DNA from: Psychrobacillus sp042945595
Lineage (GTDB): Bacteria; Bacillota; Bacilli; Bacillales_A; Planococcaceae
Reading direction: 5' to 3'
NCBI RefSeq assembly: GCF_042945595.1
Contig: NZ_CP168493.1
Span: 2,108,001 to 2,172,000, forward strand
DNA length: 64,000 nt
The notes beneath the pieces are model-generated. The model was not told where the DNA came from and searched no databases. It was given only the letters and a program-made list of their open reading frames with translations. The position numbers were made by a program, and so were the translations under genes. This document shows, one piece after another, positions 1 to 9,486 of this stretch (position 1 is the first letter of the stretch; each line of letters opens with the position of its first letter).

Positions 1-887
1 CACCTGTTTTTCGACAGTCTCGGTCTGAACGTATACCCTAGAAAATCAAACGATATATTTTCATGCTCTTCTTTTCTATCTGCATCCTTGCAATAAATAA
101 TTTTGGTTTTAGTTGGATGAAGTTCGAGCTTACATATATTCATTCTCTCGTTTAGAGATTCAAGCAACTTCTTCGCTTCTTCCTCTGTCTTACAGTGGAG
201 GACTGCGTCATCTGCATATCTAGCAAATGGATTGTTAGGATGATTGATTGCCATCCATTTATCAAACGTATAATGAAGAAATAAATTTGCTAATACTGGA
301 CTTATGACCCCACCTTGCGGTGTGCCAGAGGTACGTTCTATTATTCCTTCTTTCGTTTGAAATGGTGCTCTTAACCATCTTTTTATGTATACCTTTATCC
401 ACTCGACTTTTGTATGCTTTTCTACCGCTCTCATTAATAAATCATGGTCTATATTATCGAATAAACCTTTAATATCGAATTCAAGTACCCAATTGTACTT
501 CCAACATCTTTTCCGAGTGATCTCTAACGCTTGAATGGCACTTTTCTTCGGTCTATATCCATAGGAATCTTCATGAAAGAATGGCTCCACCGAAGGTTCA
601 AAGTATAATTCCACTGTCATTTGTGCTATTCTATCCGACACAGTTGGAATTCCAAGTGTTCTTGTACCCCCAGCTTTCTTTGGTATTTCTACTGCTTTCA
701 CAGCTGGAGGGAAATAACTGCCAGATGACATTCGGTTCCATATTTTATACAGATTATCTTTGAGATTTTCTTCAAACTCTGCTATGGATTGCTCATCAAT
801 TCCTGCTGACCCTTTGTTTGCTTTAACTCTTAGAAAAGCTTCATATACTACGTTTTTGGATATAACATACGGCTTTGTTTTATGCAT
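1..887 (-). CDS. Group II intron reverse transcriptase/maturase (LtrA-type), C-terminus off window
   Basis: Starts with ATG at 887-885 behind a GGGAGGAAC ribosome site and stays open to the window edge (about 295 residues seen). Reverse-transcriptase blocks are clear: KANKGSAGID near the start, TRTLGIPTVSDRIAQ, DSYGYRPKKSA, the FDIKGLFDNIDH palm block, SGTPQGGVISP, and the intact catalytic RYADDAV, followed by FDFLGYTF. The maturase/thumb domain and any endonuclease domain would lie beyond position 1. The protein splices its own intron RNA and copies it into new DNA sites. It belongs to the inner intron and, unlike its host's reverse transcriptase, looks intact as far as it can be read. Confidence 0.9.
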   Translation of the reverse strand, partial: MHKTKPYVISKNVVYEAFLRVKANKGSAGIDEQSIAEFEENLKDNLYKIWNRMSSGSYFPPAVKAVEIPKKAGGTRTLGIPTVSDRIAQMTVELYFEPSVEPFFHEDSYGYRPKKSAIQALEITRKRCWKYNWVLEFDIKGLFDNIDHDLLMRAVEKHTKVEWIKVYIKRWLRAPFQTKEGIIERTSGTPQGGVISPVLANLFLHYTFDKWMAINHPNNPFARYADDAVLHCKTEEEAKKLLESLNERMNICKLELHPTKTKIIYCKDADRKEEHENISFDFLGYTFRPRLSKNR

Positions 888-1439
888 AAGTTCCTCCCAG
901 TTTGTTGGTTGACTTGTTTATAAAACTGAATAATATAACCCCTTTGCTCCGTCTCCGTTAGGAGATTTCATTGCTACTACGAGTTATTCCGCCCCTATAC
1001 ATGGCATTGGTACTCTGATTCTTATGGGGCTTCCACTTGAAATCTCTCCCTTAGCATCCATGTCGTAGGTTCCCACGTTCCACACAAAAGCCTGTATTAA
1101 GTTCACGACGCCTTTATACCGGTCACCGAACGGACAGTAAACAGGTTTCCTCCGAACTTATCCTGAGTTAACGACTCCCCCTCAGTTTTGATGACATCTC
1201 TATGCTTTCGATACTTCATCAGCGGTTCAATGGTTTTCGTCTCCTTAATACATACCTGACAGAGTCATGCTCTGCCTTTTCCCCTAACGCTCAATACCAT
1301 AGCTTTTGACTATAGCACCTTAGGGCGGTTTGCAATCTCTACCTGTATAGCGATTGCGAGAGGCCTTCTCTCATCTTAAGTGCAGCATAGCTTACAAAGT
1401 TTACTTCTCAAGCACACTTCGTTTGCTTTCGTGGCACAC
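1..1439 (-). mobile_element. Inner group II intron (partial, 3' end outside window)
   Basis: On the minus strand the intron starts at 1439 with GTGTG, matching the GUGYG 5' end of bacterial group II introns. About 550 nt of structured RNA region (domains I-III) follow, then the intron-encoded protein from 887 to the window edge. The junction interrupts another group II reverse-transcriptase gene directly after the codons of its YADD motif (exon ...GATGACT, then GTGTGCC). Domains V-VI and the 3' splice site lie beyond position 1. The 5' boundary is inferred from the consensus and from where homology to the interrupted protein stops. Confidence 0.85.
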
Positions 1440-2280
1440 AGTCATCTGCATATCTGACGATATACATTTGTTTGAGATTTGTTTTCCTTAACGCCCTTGT
1501 CTTACTATTGGTTGCGTAAGCATGTTTTGTTTTTAGGCATTCCCATTGGTTAGATATCCACCAATCTAAGTCATTTAAAACAATGTTTGATAAAAGAGGA
1601 AACAGGATTCCTCCTTGCGGAGTTCCTTTTGTTGGAATACCAATGCCTTTGATTGGTGCTTTTAACATTTTCGAGACAATCGTTAAAACTCTTTTGTCGC
1701 ATATGCCTATACTGTACATTTGTTTAATTAACTTTGAATGGCTCACGTTGTCAAAGAAACCTTGTATATCAATGTCTACTACATGATGCAACTTCACATT
1801 ATTGACTAAGAACTGACATCTAGCCATTACATGGTGAGTTGACCTATTTGGTCTAAAACCGTATGAATGGTGATAAAATTTAGCTTCACATATTGGCTCT
1901 AGTACTTGTTTGAACATCTGTTGAATTAGTCTATCTCTCATAATCGGAATACCTAATGGACGTTTCTTTCCATTAGGTTTAGGTATCTCAACCCTTCGTA
2001 CCGTTTGAGGTTTATAATTCTGTAATACTTTTCGAATTTCCTCGATAAATTCATCAGCGTTTTCAATCTTGTATTGGTCAATCGTGATACCATCAGTTCC
2101 AGCTGTTTTTGAACCTGTATTCGCTTTAATGTTCCGAAAGGCCAATAAGATATTGTCTTTTGATATGATATGTTCATATAGCCTTAAACCCTTTGTAGCA
2201 TTGTCTTTACTTCGCTCATAAAGGTCATCAAATATGTCTTGCATACCGTAATATTCTACATGTCGTAAAGCTGCACTCAC
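1408..2280 (-). pseudogene. Group II intron reverse transcriptase of the outer intron, interrupted at YADD
   Basis: GTG start at 2280 behind AAGGAGA. The protein shows the class-B-like start (EYYGMQDIFDDLYER), then GSKTAGTDGIT, KRPLGIPIMRDRLIQQ, HSYGFRPNRST, DIDIQGFFDNV and GTPQGGILFPLLSN. It ends at YIVRYADD followed by one foreign cysteine codon and a nine-residue tail read from intron sequence (stop at 1408). The true product stops at about 1440, at the second catalytic aspartate. Thumb/maturase parts are missing here, so this copy cannot be active unless the inner intron is spliced out, which would restore the frame. Confidence 0.88.
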
Positions 2281-2999
2281 CGATGGATTGTTTCTCCTTC
2301 CTTGCGGAAAATCCCATCATCTTACTCGACCCTGTGAGTTTCATTTAGTTATGTTAGTTTTCAAAGAGAAGACTTGGGACTATCCCTCCACGCTCGTTAC
2401 ACGCTTCAACGGTACTGTGTCCCTACTTTCGCAAGAGTAAAGTCACTTCGATATATATTATCTTATAGACACCATCCCGATAGTAGTCGTTTAATAGTGG
2501 ATGTTTCTTACTTACAACGTTCCGATTAACCTAGCTTTACATATATCAGTAGGTGCTCACTTTAAGCCTGCCAACCTATAAACTCATTTGTTAGATATTC
2601 CGAAGTATCCTATACACTACTCGTACTTTTCGGTGTTTGACACTGCGTTCGCAGCATACGTCTTTCGAGCGTATTAATTTCTAGACCCGTACATTCGCAA
2701 GTTCGTCAGTCCAGGTGGACATTCTCACCATAGATATTTTTTAGCATCCCGACCTATCACAAACCATATTCTAAAGAAGCAACTTAGGTTTATTTCAGCC
2801 GACTTTACCTAGCTTCACACACATTCTGACTACTACCATCATGTGCATGTAGGAGGATCAGATAACTCGTTTCAAATCAACATGACGGCTTTCATTCCGA
2901 GTTTTAGTTAATCAGTTGTAATTGCTTGATAGCAATTCTCCTATTTCGTGCTATGGCACTTATAAGGAAACGTTTCGCTCAGTACAATACTTCACATAC
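1440..2999 (-). mobile_element. Outer group II intron, 5' part (host of the inner intron)
   Basis: Upstream of the broken reverse-transcriptase gene (start 2280) lie about 700 nt of gene-free, structure-rich sequence of the size expected for ribozyme domains I-III. The 5' end is uncertain. GTATG at 2999-2995 (minus strand) is a candidate, but no perfect GUGYG was found. The 3' half of this intron should reappear on the far side of the inner intron, outside the window. The outer intron lies downstream of the GNAT gene ending at 3116. Confidence 0.65.
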
Positions 3000-3115
3000 T
3001 TGCAGAACTCTAATCATTATTAGTCCTCTTTTGTACAGTCAATAATGAAGGTGCTGGAGAAAAGGGAAAGAGAAAAGAACATATCTTTCCATTGGATTTC
3101 TATTAGATAAACTAT

Positions 3116-3664
3116 TTAAGAACTAGTCCAAACAATATCTGCAGCTTTATTTACAATGTTACTAGTATTACCCCAAATCACATCAAAACCATTTTTTTTA
3201 TAGAAATAATCTAGCTTATCAAAATGCTCCTTGTCTGTATTGGAAATCCAACCTGAAATTGTATATACAGAGTTCTCTATAGCAAAATTGATTAACGATT
3301 GGAGTAAAATTGTTCCATAACTCCTACCTTCATTTTCGCCAAAAACTTCTATATCACCAATCTCTATTTTGTCCTCACTGTTGTAAGTAGCACTCAATCG
3401 GATTCGGTTCAAAACAATACCTTTTTTATGAATTACTTTAAGTTCAATAAAAAACGGGCTCAATTTCTCTTCTTGATCAAAAATAGTAAGGTAAACAATG
3501 ATATGCTCCCCGTTTTTATGTAAAACATTAATAATAGATTTCTCAGGGTTTACTTCAATTTTCTTAATTTCCGTTTCTAATAAAAGAACTAAATCCTTTA
3601 TTTTTTCTTTCGAATATTGTCTTTTATTTCTGTGTCTGTCCAAATCAAATATAAAATCAAACAT
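3116..3664 (-). CDS. GNAT-fold N-acetyltransferase-like protein
   Basis: 182 residues, start ATG behind AAGGAGTG. The N-terminal 90 residues are unfamiliar. The C-terminal half carries an acetyl-CoA-binding-like segment (GRSYGTILLQSLINFA, about residues 113-128) and the usual late GNAT element FYKKNGF (154-160). The substrate is unknown. It is the last ordinary gene before the nested introns, which lie just downstream of its stop. Family assignment rests on motif pattern only, so it is moderately sure. Confidence 0.7.
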   Translation of the reverse strand: MFDFIFDLDRHRNKRQYSKEKIKDLVLLLETEIKKIEVNPEKSIINVLHKNGEHIIVYLTIFDQEEKLSPFFIELKVIHKKGIVLNRIRLSATYNSEDKIEIGDIEVFGENEGRSYGTILLQSLINFAIENSVYTISGWISNTDKEHFDKLDYFYKKNGFDVIWGNTSNIVNKAADIVWTSS

Positions 3665-4276
3665 AAATTCACTCCTTGGCTTATATTTTTCTTTTGGTTT
3701 CTTCCATTTAAATTATCACTTTTTTTTCACTTTTCAAACTTACCACAAAAATACAAATGATTGTTATCGTTTCTTACATACAAAAAATTAAACTACAGTA
3801 CCCTCGATTCCTTTTAGTGTGAATAAAATCCAGGGTTATAGAGTGGGAAAACCAACTGAATAAAGAACGATGATTCTGATACTGATTGCGAGTGATAAAA
3901 TAAATGAATCTTATCAAAATCGTTATCTAACTTAATAATTTATTCAGACATAATTATTCCTACCCTTAAACAAAAACCTATCATCTAAATCTGAGTAAAA
4001 ATCTATATTTTATTAACATGCTGCTTTAGTTTAATAAATTCTAGGAAAAAGACATACCACACTATAGAACTTTGCAGGAATAATAAAGTAATTTAATTTT
4101 GTTCATTGAAACCTCACTAGTTGAAGAATGATATATTTAAAGTATATATTTTTATGAAGAGATAATATGGTTGGTAAATAGGATAGTCAATACTAATTTT
4201 ATATAAGTGTTATTTACTATACAATTACTATATGAATAATCGATGTAAGCTGAAAACAAAGGGGATGTAGTTCTAA
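3665..4276. other. Gene-free AT-rich stretch
   Basis: About 600 bp between the GNAT gene and the divergently transcribed nuclease-like gene. No open frame with a ribosome site was found. It presumably holds the two divergent promoters, but no confident -35/-10 pair could be singled out. Confidence 0.5.
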
Positions 4277-5962
4277 ATGAGTGGGAATGCAGGTATTAGA
4301 GGTTATTATTATCAGGTATTAGCAACATTACTAGATAGCGTTTCTGATGATGATTGGGATAGTGTTCAAATAGAGCCTTATACGGAAGACGATAAAGTAG
4401 ATATTGAGTGGATTCGGAAAGATTCAATAAAAGCTGTTCAAGTCAAATCTAGCATAAACAATTTCGAAAGAAGTATGGTAATTGATTGGATTGTAAAATT
4501 GGTCAAAGATGCGAAAAGTAATTATGGGTTATTTGGGTTACCGATACAATATACACTTTGTTTAATCGGTACCACTGACAACAATGCCGATAAATTTATT
4601 TCAGCTTTACACGGAAAACGAATAAAAATTGCAGACTTTCCTAAATTAGAAGAGATTAAGGAAGAACTACAGTATGTAACAGTTGATAAGAGAGGGTTCC
4701 ATTTAGATGACTTAATTAACAGCAGTTATTTTAACATGCAACAATATTTAGAGCGAAATCATAAGCAGACAAGTACCGAAAATGTGAAAATGCTTTGTGA
4801 TATTATTATCAGCAAGCTTTTCATTAACGCTACGAAGAGTAGAAATATGCCGAAATCTCTATTTATACAATTGATTGATAGTTTTATTAATAGCGGTGAA
4901 TACGGTATTACAGAGACTAATAAAGGATCGTCTAATCTTTCTTTGGCATTTTACGAAAGAGGTAAAGTGCAAGAAAATACTGAAATGAACGGTATTAAGT
5001 TAGATATTTTACCAATCCTTGATGAATTAAATACTGAAGCTCTACAAGAAATTCGAATAGCTCAGTCACTTCATCTTCCTATGCAGAAAATCCAAAAGGA
5101 TAGAACGTCCAATCGAGAAACCATTGATGAAGATATAGAAATGAGCAATTCAGTTTTTCAAGCCATAAGTAAACTCAATCTCTATGAATTTATACCTGTA
5201 GAAATAGGAGCGCAGGAAAAAGAAGAACTAAAGCAATTAAGCCAAGAGCTTCTTCAAATCACTTTACGTGAAGAAGATTTTTATTTCGGAGATTTAAAGA
5301 AAAGGGGCTTAGATATACCTTTGTTTGGTAAACCAAATAATACCCCACAAGGAACGAAAGAGGAAATTGAAAAATATACCGCAATTGATAACTCATACTA
5401 TAATTTATTATTATACAAAATTATGTTAGAGTATAACAAATATTTGCAGTCTTGCTACCCGCTTCCATTGATTTTAAAAAATATAGGCCATCTTCATGAT
5501 GAAGATATAAGGGTCACAATAAAATTCCCTGGAAATGTTAAGGTAATTACGTCACAACGCATAAAGACCCCTTTGTACGTAGTTGAAAGGTTTATTAATG
5601 AAAAAGAGCAGTTTGAAAATTTGATTGTTCCTCAACGTGACCATAAGGTGGAAGTTTATTCGACAAAGAATATTATTATGCCGCGTTTACCGAAATTTTC
5701 GACACCTTTTAAGCCTGCAGAATACGATGCTGTTGACTTTAAACAGTTTGCAAAATCTATTTTTACTTTTGAGCATTTTGAAGAAGATGGCTTTGATATT
5801 ATCGCCTATGGATTTGACGGGTTAAATCCAAATACTAATATGCAATTCCCTTCTTTTATTCTTGTTCAAACAGAGGAAGATTTTGATTTAGAATATGTTA
5901 TTCAATCAAAACATTTAAAACAGCCTATTCAAGGTGTATTGAACTGGATATCCCCCCAATAA
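4277..5962 (+). CDS. Putative PD-(D/E)xK (Cap4/DUF4297-like) nuclease-domain protein
   Basis: 561 residues, start ATG behind AAAGGGGATG. Residues 8-60 have the layout of the dsDNA-nuclease domain used by Cap4-type effectors: RGYYYQ, an acidic patch (E33, D39, D42) and VQVKS with Q55 and K57. The middle is helical and unfamiliar. Residues of about 400-560 look beta-rich, with NIGHLHDEDIRVTIKFP resembling beta-sandwich domains of other bacterial defence proteins. No ATPase, SAVED or kinase motif was seen. It is a single gene ended by a strong terminator and convergent with a caspase-like gene. A role in phage or plasmid defence is inferred from the domain and the neighbours. Confidence 0.6.
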   Translation: MSGNAGIRGYYYQVLATLLDSVSDDDWDSVQIEPYTEDDKVDIEWIRKDSIKAVQVKSSINNFERSMVIDWIVKLVKDAKSNYGLFGLPIQYTLCLIGTTDNNADKFISALHGKRIKIADFPKLEEIKEELQYVTVDKRGFHLDDLINSSYFNMQQYLERNHKQTSTENVKMLCDIIISKLFINATKSRNMPKSLFIQLIDSFINSGEYGITETNKGSSNLSLAFYERGKVQENTEMNGIKLDILPILDELNTEALQEIRIAQSLHLPMQKIQKDRTSNRETIDEDIEMSNSVFQAISKLNLYEFIPVEIGAQEKEELKQLSQELLQITLREEDFYFGDLKKRGLDIPLFGKPNNTPQGTKEEIEKYTAIDNSYYNLLLYKIMLEYNKYLQSCYPLPLILKNIGHLHDEDIRVTIKFPGNVKVITSQRIKTPLYVVERFINEKEQFENLIVPQRDHKVEVYSTKNIIMPRLPKFSTPFKPAEYDAVDFKQFAKSIFTFEHFEEDGFDIIAYGFDGLNPNTNMQFPSFILVQTEEDFDLEYVIQSKHLKQPIQGVLNWISPQ

Positions 5963-5966
5963 GAAT

Positions 5967-6006
5967 CGGGAAGTACTTACCCCAGGTTCGTACTTCTCGT
6001 TTTTTT
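5967..6006 (+). terminator. Intrinsic terminator of the nuclease-like gene
   Basis: A ten-pair stem (CGGGAAGTAC with GTACTTCTCG, one G-T pair) with a 13-nt loop, followed by a run of T, begins 5 bp after the stop codon. Confidence 0.85.
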
Positions 6007-6112
6007 ATAGGGAATTCTTCTCTTTTTGGTCGGACTCCGGTTCAAAAAAATGTTAATTGTTCGCCCATTGTTCTACTTGATGTTTGGGATAAAAAATATT
6101 CCGTCAAAATGA

Positions 6113-6186
6113 TGTTCTTGTTTAACTAAAGCACCTCGTTTAGTTTAAGTACAATGTTTCACAATCTTAACTAAACCTCTTCTTTT
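6113..6186. repeat. Isolated member of the TTCAACTAA/TTAGTTGAA inverted-repeat family
   Basis: CTTGTTTAACTAAA, an eight-base loop GCACCTCG and TTTAGTTTAAG form an imperfect hairpin. A second half-copy (CTTAACTAAACC) follows at about 6167-6178. The core matches the repeats clustered at 28.8-39.6 kb. Here it lies between two convergent defence-like genes. Confidence 0.7.
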
Positions 6187-6429
6187 GTATATTCTGTATA
6201 TGAGTCGAAATCTTCACAATCCAATATAAGTTCGCAACTCTGAGGGTGAAAATAAAGAAAGTCTTGTGGTATCCGTCATCAAACGACTGGATCTACGTCA
6301 AGATGTTCGACACACAAAAATTAAGTTTTTTTGTTCTGCGCAACAACCATTCATGGAGTGTTCCACATCCCGTGACAACGCTCTAACAAGGTTCTTTATT
6401 CTTAATAGCATAGAATTTTTTGTAAATAT

Positions 6430-7860
6430 CTATAATGAACTTTCTAGAAAGGCAGATATTTCAGCTTTCCTATTGTCATTCCAATTTTGTATTTCAGAAA
6501 TAAAGTTAAAGCTTTCATTAAGATTAAATAGTTTTAACTTACTTTCAAAATCCTCATTGATTTTATATTTAATAGTATTAGTTTGAATTTCTTTCAAGAT
6601 TGTATCTGAATATCCACTCCATTCAAGCCTAAATTCTAATGTAGCTAATGAGATTCCCCATTTTGTATGATAAATAATTACACCATAACCAAATGAAGAT
6701 TCGCTAATATTGTTTGCATTAAAAATATCAATTCTAAATTCTACTGATTTTCTATTTAAATTCAGCTCATATTCTTTACTATCAGGAATTCGTGAAAATA
6801 CACTTTGAAATGGATCCGTATTTTGCTTTATGGTAAACTCTTGAAAAACATCATCTAATGGCAAATTCAAATCCCTTTTTGCAGTTTTAAACAACTTTTC
6901 ACTAAGAATGTCAATATTTTCATACTGCTCTTTAAACATTCTATATTCAAAGTCATCTATTGTCTTAAATTTATATATGTTATCATACTGTACTAATAAT
7001 TGTTGGCTTAATTGATTCATTTTATCTGATATAGTACTTTTCCCTGTAGATAAAAGAGTATCTCTTAATTCTTGTGTAATCCTATAGACAATTGGATTAC
7101 TTCTAACTGTAATCTCTATAGGTATTTCATTATTATCAGCAATCTTCCTTACGGCTAATGGATATATTCCAGAGATTCTATTTTCATACACAGGAATCTG
7201 GGCAAAGTCACTAATTTTTGCTGTTTCCTTTGTTACATAATCTTGAAGAATAGATGGTGTAAGAATACCGTCCTCATCATATAAATCATCATTATTTATA
7301 CCATTTATAAATACATTTGTTAATAAACCATGCTTTAATGCACTGGACTCAGTAGCGTATTGATTAGTTCCACAAGCAAATAAAAGCATTGATCCACTTG
7401 ATGTTGCTTCATATTTTTCTAGTAGACTGTATCTTGATTTTCTATCTCTTGTTATAACTTTTCCACCTGACTCACAAGCATCTATAACATATATTTGAAC
7501 TTCTGGATTGAGAGTAGTATTAATTTCATTATAAATTTCTTCTATCGAATGTTCTATTTCATGTAACCAGATATGTGATTTTTCTCCTGAACAAGAACCA
7601 TGACCAGCAAAAAAGAAGAAAAAACTATCTTTATTTGGCTCAAATGTAATTTTGATTTCACTTAGAGCTTGTCTAAATTCACCTATAATTTCTTTTTTCG
7701 AATCATCAATATCACTAGTTATCTTGTAAATATTGCTTTCTTTAAATAAACACCTATCTATTAAAGTGCTTGAAATTTCATTAGCATCATTTACACAATA
7801 ACTTAATGGTGCATCTGAGTAATCATTTATCCCAATCAATATTCCATATCTTTCGGACAT
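6430..7860 (-). CDS. Caspase-family (peptidase C14) protein
   Basis: 476 residues, start ATG behind GGGAGG. The N-terminal 240 residues are a clear caspase/metacaspase p20 fold: YGILIGINDY at the start, catalytic His87 in FAGHGS and catalytic Cys129 in YVIDACESGG, so the dyad is intact. Residues 240-476 match no family I recognise and may sense a signal or bind a partner. No membrane segment or signal peptide was seen. Prokaryotic caspases act as proteases in abortive-infection systems. Here no obvious substrate gene is adjacent, the neighbours being a convergent nuclease-like gene and, upstream, a DUF6602 gene. A defence role is inference. Confidence 0.85.
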   Translation of the reverse strand: MSERYGILIGINDYSDAPLSYCVNDANEISSTLIDRCLFKESNIYKITSDIDDSKKEIIGEFRQALSEIKITFEPNKDSFFFFFAGHGSCSGEKSHIWLHEIEHSIEEIYNEINTTLNPEVQIYVIDACESGGKVITRDRKSRYSLLEKYEATSSGSMLLFACGTNQYATESSALKHGLLTNVFINGINNDDLYDEDGILTPSILQDYVTKETAKISDFAQIPVYENRISGIYPLAVRKIADNNEIPIEITVRSNPIVYRITQELRDTLLSTGKSTISDKMNQLSQQLLVQYDNIYKFKTIDDFEYRMFKEQYENIDILSEKLFKTAKRDLNLPLDDVFQEFTIKQNTDPFQSVFSRIPDSKEYELNLNRKSVEFRIDIFNANNISESSFGYGVIIYHTKWGISLATLEFRLEWSGYSDTILKEIQTNTIKYKINEDFESKLKLFNLNESFNFISEIQNWNDNRKAEISAFLESSL

Positions 7861-7898
7861 ATTGTAACCTCCCTTTCAATGGCTATAACAATTATTAT

Positions 7899-8012
7899 AT
7901 GCTTAAACGTAGTGGTAAAAATGGAGAATTTTACAGATGTAGCAATTATCCATTTTTTAAAAATTCATTAGACAGCATTAGTCACTTATCTTTTAGAGTT
8001 ACAGAACGATAA
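7899..8012 (+). pseudogene. Remnant of a topoisomerase-type C4 zinc finger
   Basis: Thirty-seven codons read MLKRSGKNGEFYRCSNYP then FFKNS. This matches the second half of zinc fingers found at the end of topoisomerase I and of NERD/restriction-type proteins (KxGKNGxFxGCSNYPxCKxT). The last zinc cysteine is replaced by phenylalanine and the first cysteine pair is absent. No ribosome site precedes it and it abuts the caspase start. It is probably the tail of a lost gene. Confidence 0.5.
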
Positions 8013-8029
8013 TAGGTAAAAAATGTATT

Positions 8030-8071
8030 GGAGCAGTAATCGTCTTTATTTTGATGAACTGCTCCTTTTTT
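8030..8071 (+). terminator. Intrinsic terminator after the zinc-finger remnant
   Basis: GGAGCAGT pairs with ACTGCTCC across a 20-nt loop and is followed by TTTTTT. It survives although the gene upstream of it has been lost. Confidence 0.8.
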
Positions 8072-8619
8072 ATTTGCTTTAATTTAATAAAATATTGGTT
8101 TCATTTCGATTTATATATTAGTTCTATCTGGGTACTTATTGATTAAAAATCATTTGTTTAAGACTTATTACTACTTTACACAAACAATTAACTATAAGAC
8201 GGGCTAGGGTGTGTTTTAAGAGCATGATATAAATGGACGGTAGTTAAACATTGAAAATAAAATTATCTGTTCCTGACAAGGCATAAGCTCATCCACTTCC
8301 GCAGAAAGAAAACTGAATTGTTTCTTGTTGGAATCTTTTGTTATATGAATAATCAAACATCAAACATGTTATAATTGTTTAAAAATATGCAAATAAATGG
8401 AGATGTCCTATTGAGTAAAATTTATATTGATCGAAGCACTTTATCTTCTAAGTTCGGTTTCTCTGGTTCTAAAGGATAGTATTTTTGTAGATGAAGATAA
8501 TGATAATGAATATATGTAAAAAATTGTTTAATAATTGTTATTTTCCATTTCTTTGTTTGCTCATGAAGCCTCTCTTGATTCTTGAATATTTCCACTAAAG
8601 TAATGTAAATATTTTTAGA
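8072..8619. other. Gene-poor stretch with one tiny frame
   Basis: About 550 bp without a convincing gene. One 22-codon plus-strand frame begins with TTG at about 8412 behind GGAGATG (MSKIYIDRSTLSSKFGF...). It may be the start of a deleted gene, but nothing supports a product. Confidence 0.4.
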
Positions 8620-9426
8620 TTAATTAAAAAGAATTCTTTCAATTAATTGCGATTCTTTTCCATTTGGTAATGGATAATAGAATGATTCAATTTCATTAGT
8701 TGACTTTTGTATTGAATATCCTCTAGCCTTTCGAATAACTAAATCTTGCAAATTAGATAAAAAATAAGAAAATGCTAGTCCACCTTGTAAATCATAAATA
8801 CTATAATATGGAGGTTCTATGGTACTTGGAGATTGTCCCGTTTCCCATAATTTGAGAAAATATTGATCTCCTAAAGCAATATGATTCACACAATAGGAAA
8901 GTGCGGGAGGTGTTATCTGGTTAAAATGACGCTTATGTAGGAGCAGAGAAAAGTCATAATTCCTCAAATTTTCAACATATTTATCGTGTCGATTTCCGCT
9001 ATTGTACGAAAAAATTCCATTAAATATATACTTATCAGAATTACCCACAATAATAGAACCATTTAGATTTGATTTTTCTATTATTCTACATAGCTCATTT
9101 GGTTTAATAAATGATTTCACTTCTACTATTCCAATAACATTCTCTGTAGTAGTTATAACAAAATCTCCTTCAGAAAATAATACCGGAAATGAATTATCGT
9201 AAATAACAATGTCAATTTGGGATGTTATTTTGTCACCATTCCTCACAAATCCAGTACCCACTGATAGATTTTTGGGTAACACTCGCTTTAAATAATTCAT
9301 CAATATAATTTCTTTGTAACGGCCCTCTTCTCCCCAGTGAGCAGCGTCAATTAGATTTCTTACCCTCTTTTCATATGCTTTAAATTCAGCTGCAATAGAT
9401 TTTTGATACTCTAAATAATTTGGCAA
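8620..9426 (-). CDS. DUF6602 nuclease-like protein
   Basis: 268 residues if translation begins at the TTG at 9426, which has GAGGTG six bases ahead. An earlier TTG at 9486 has a weaker site. Near the start are YLEYQKSIAAEFKAYEKRVRNLI and WGEEGRYKE, typical of DUF6602 proteins. The nuclease-type core follows: QIDIVIYD with an aspartate, then GIVEVKS with E and K in PD-(D/E)xK order. The C-terminal third is unfamiliar. Such proteins often sit near restriction and defence genes. Activity and target are unknown. It is the third member of the defence-like stretch and is separated from the caspase gene by about 760 bp. Confidence 0.72.
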   Translation of the reverse strand: MPNYLEYQKSIAAEFKAYEKRVRNLIDAAHWGEEGRYKEIILMNYLKRVLPKNLSVGTGFVRNGDKITSQIDIVIYDNSFPVLFSEGDFVITTTENVIGIVEVKSFIKPNELCRIIEKSNLNGSIIVGNSDKYIFNGIFSYNSGNRHDKYVENLRNYDFSLLLHKRHFNQITPPALSYCVNHIALGDQYFLKLWETGQSPSTIEPPYYSIYDLQGGLAFSYFLSNLQDLVIRKARGYSIQKSTNEIESFYYPLPNGKESQLIERILFN

Positions 9427-9486
9427 TTTATTCACCTCATTTATACTTTGAACTAGACAATTTTTAGTTTTACTAAAATGATTCAA

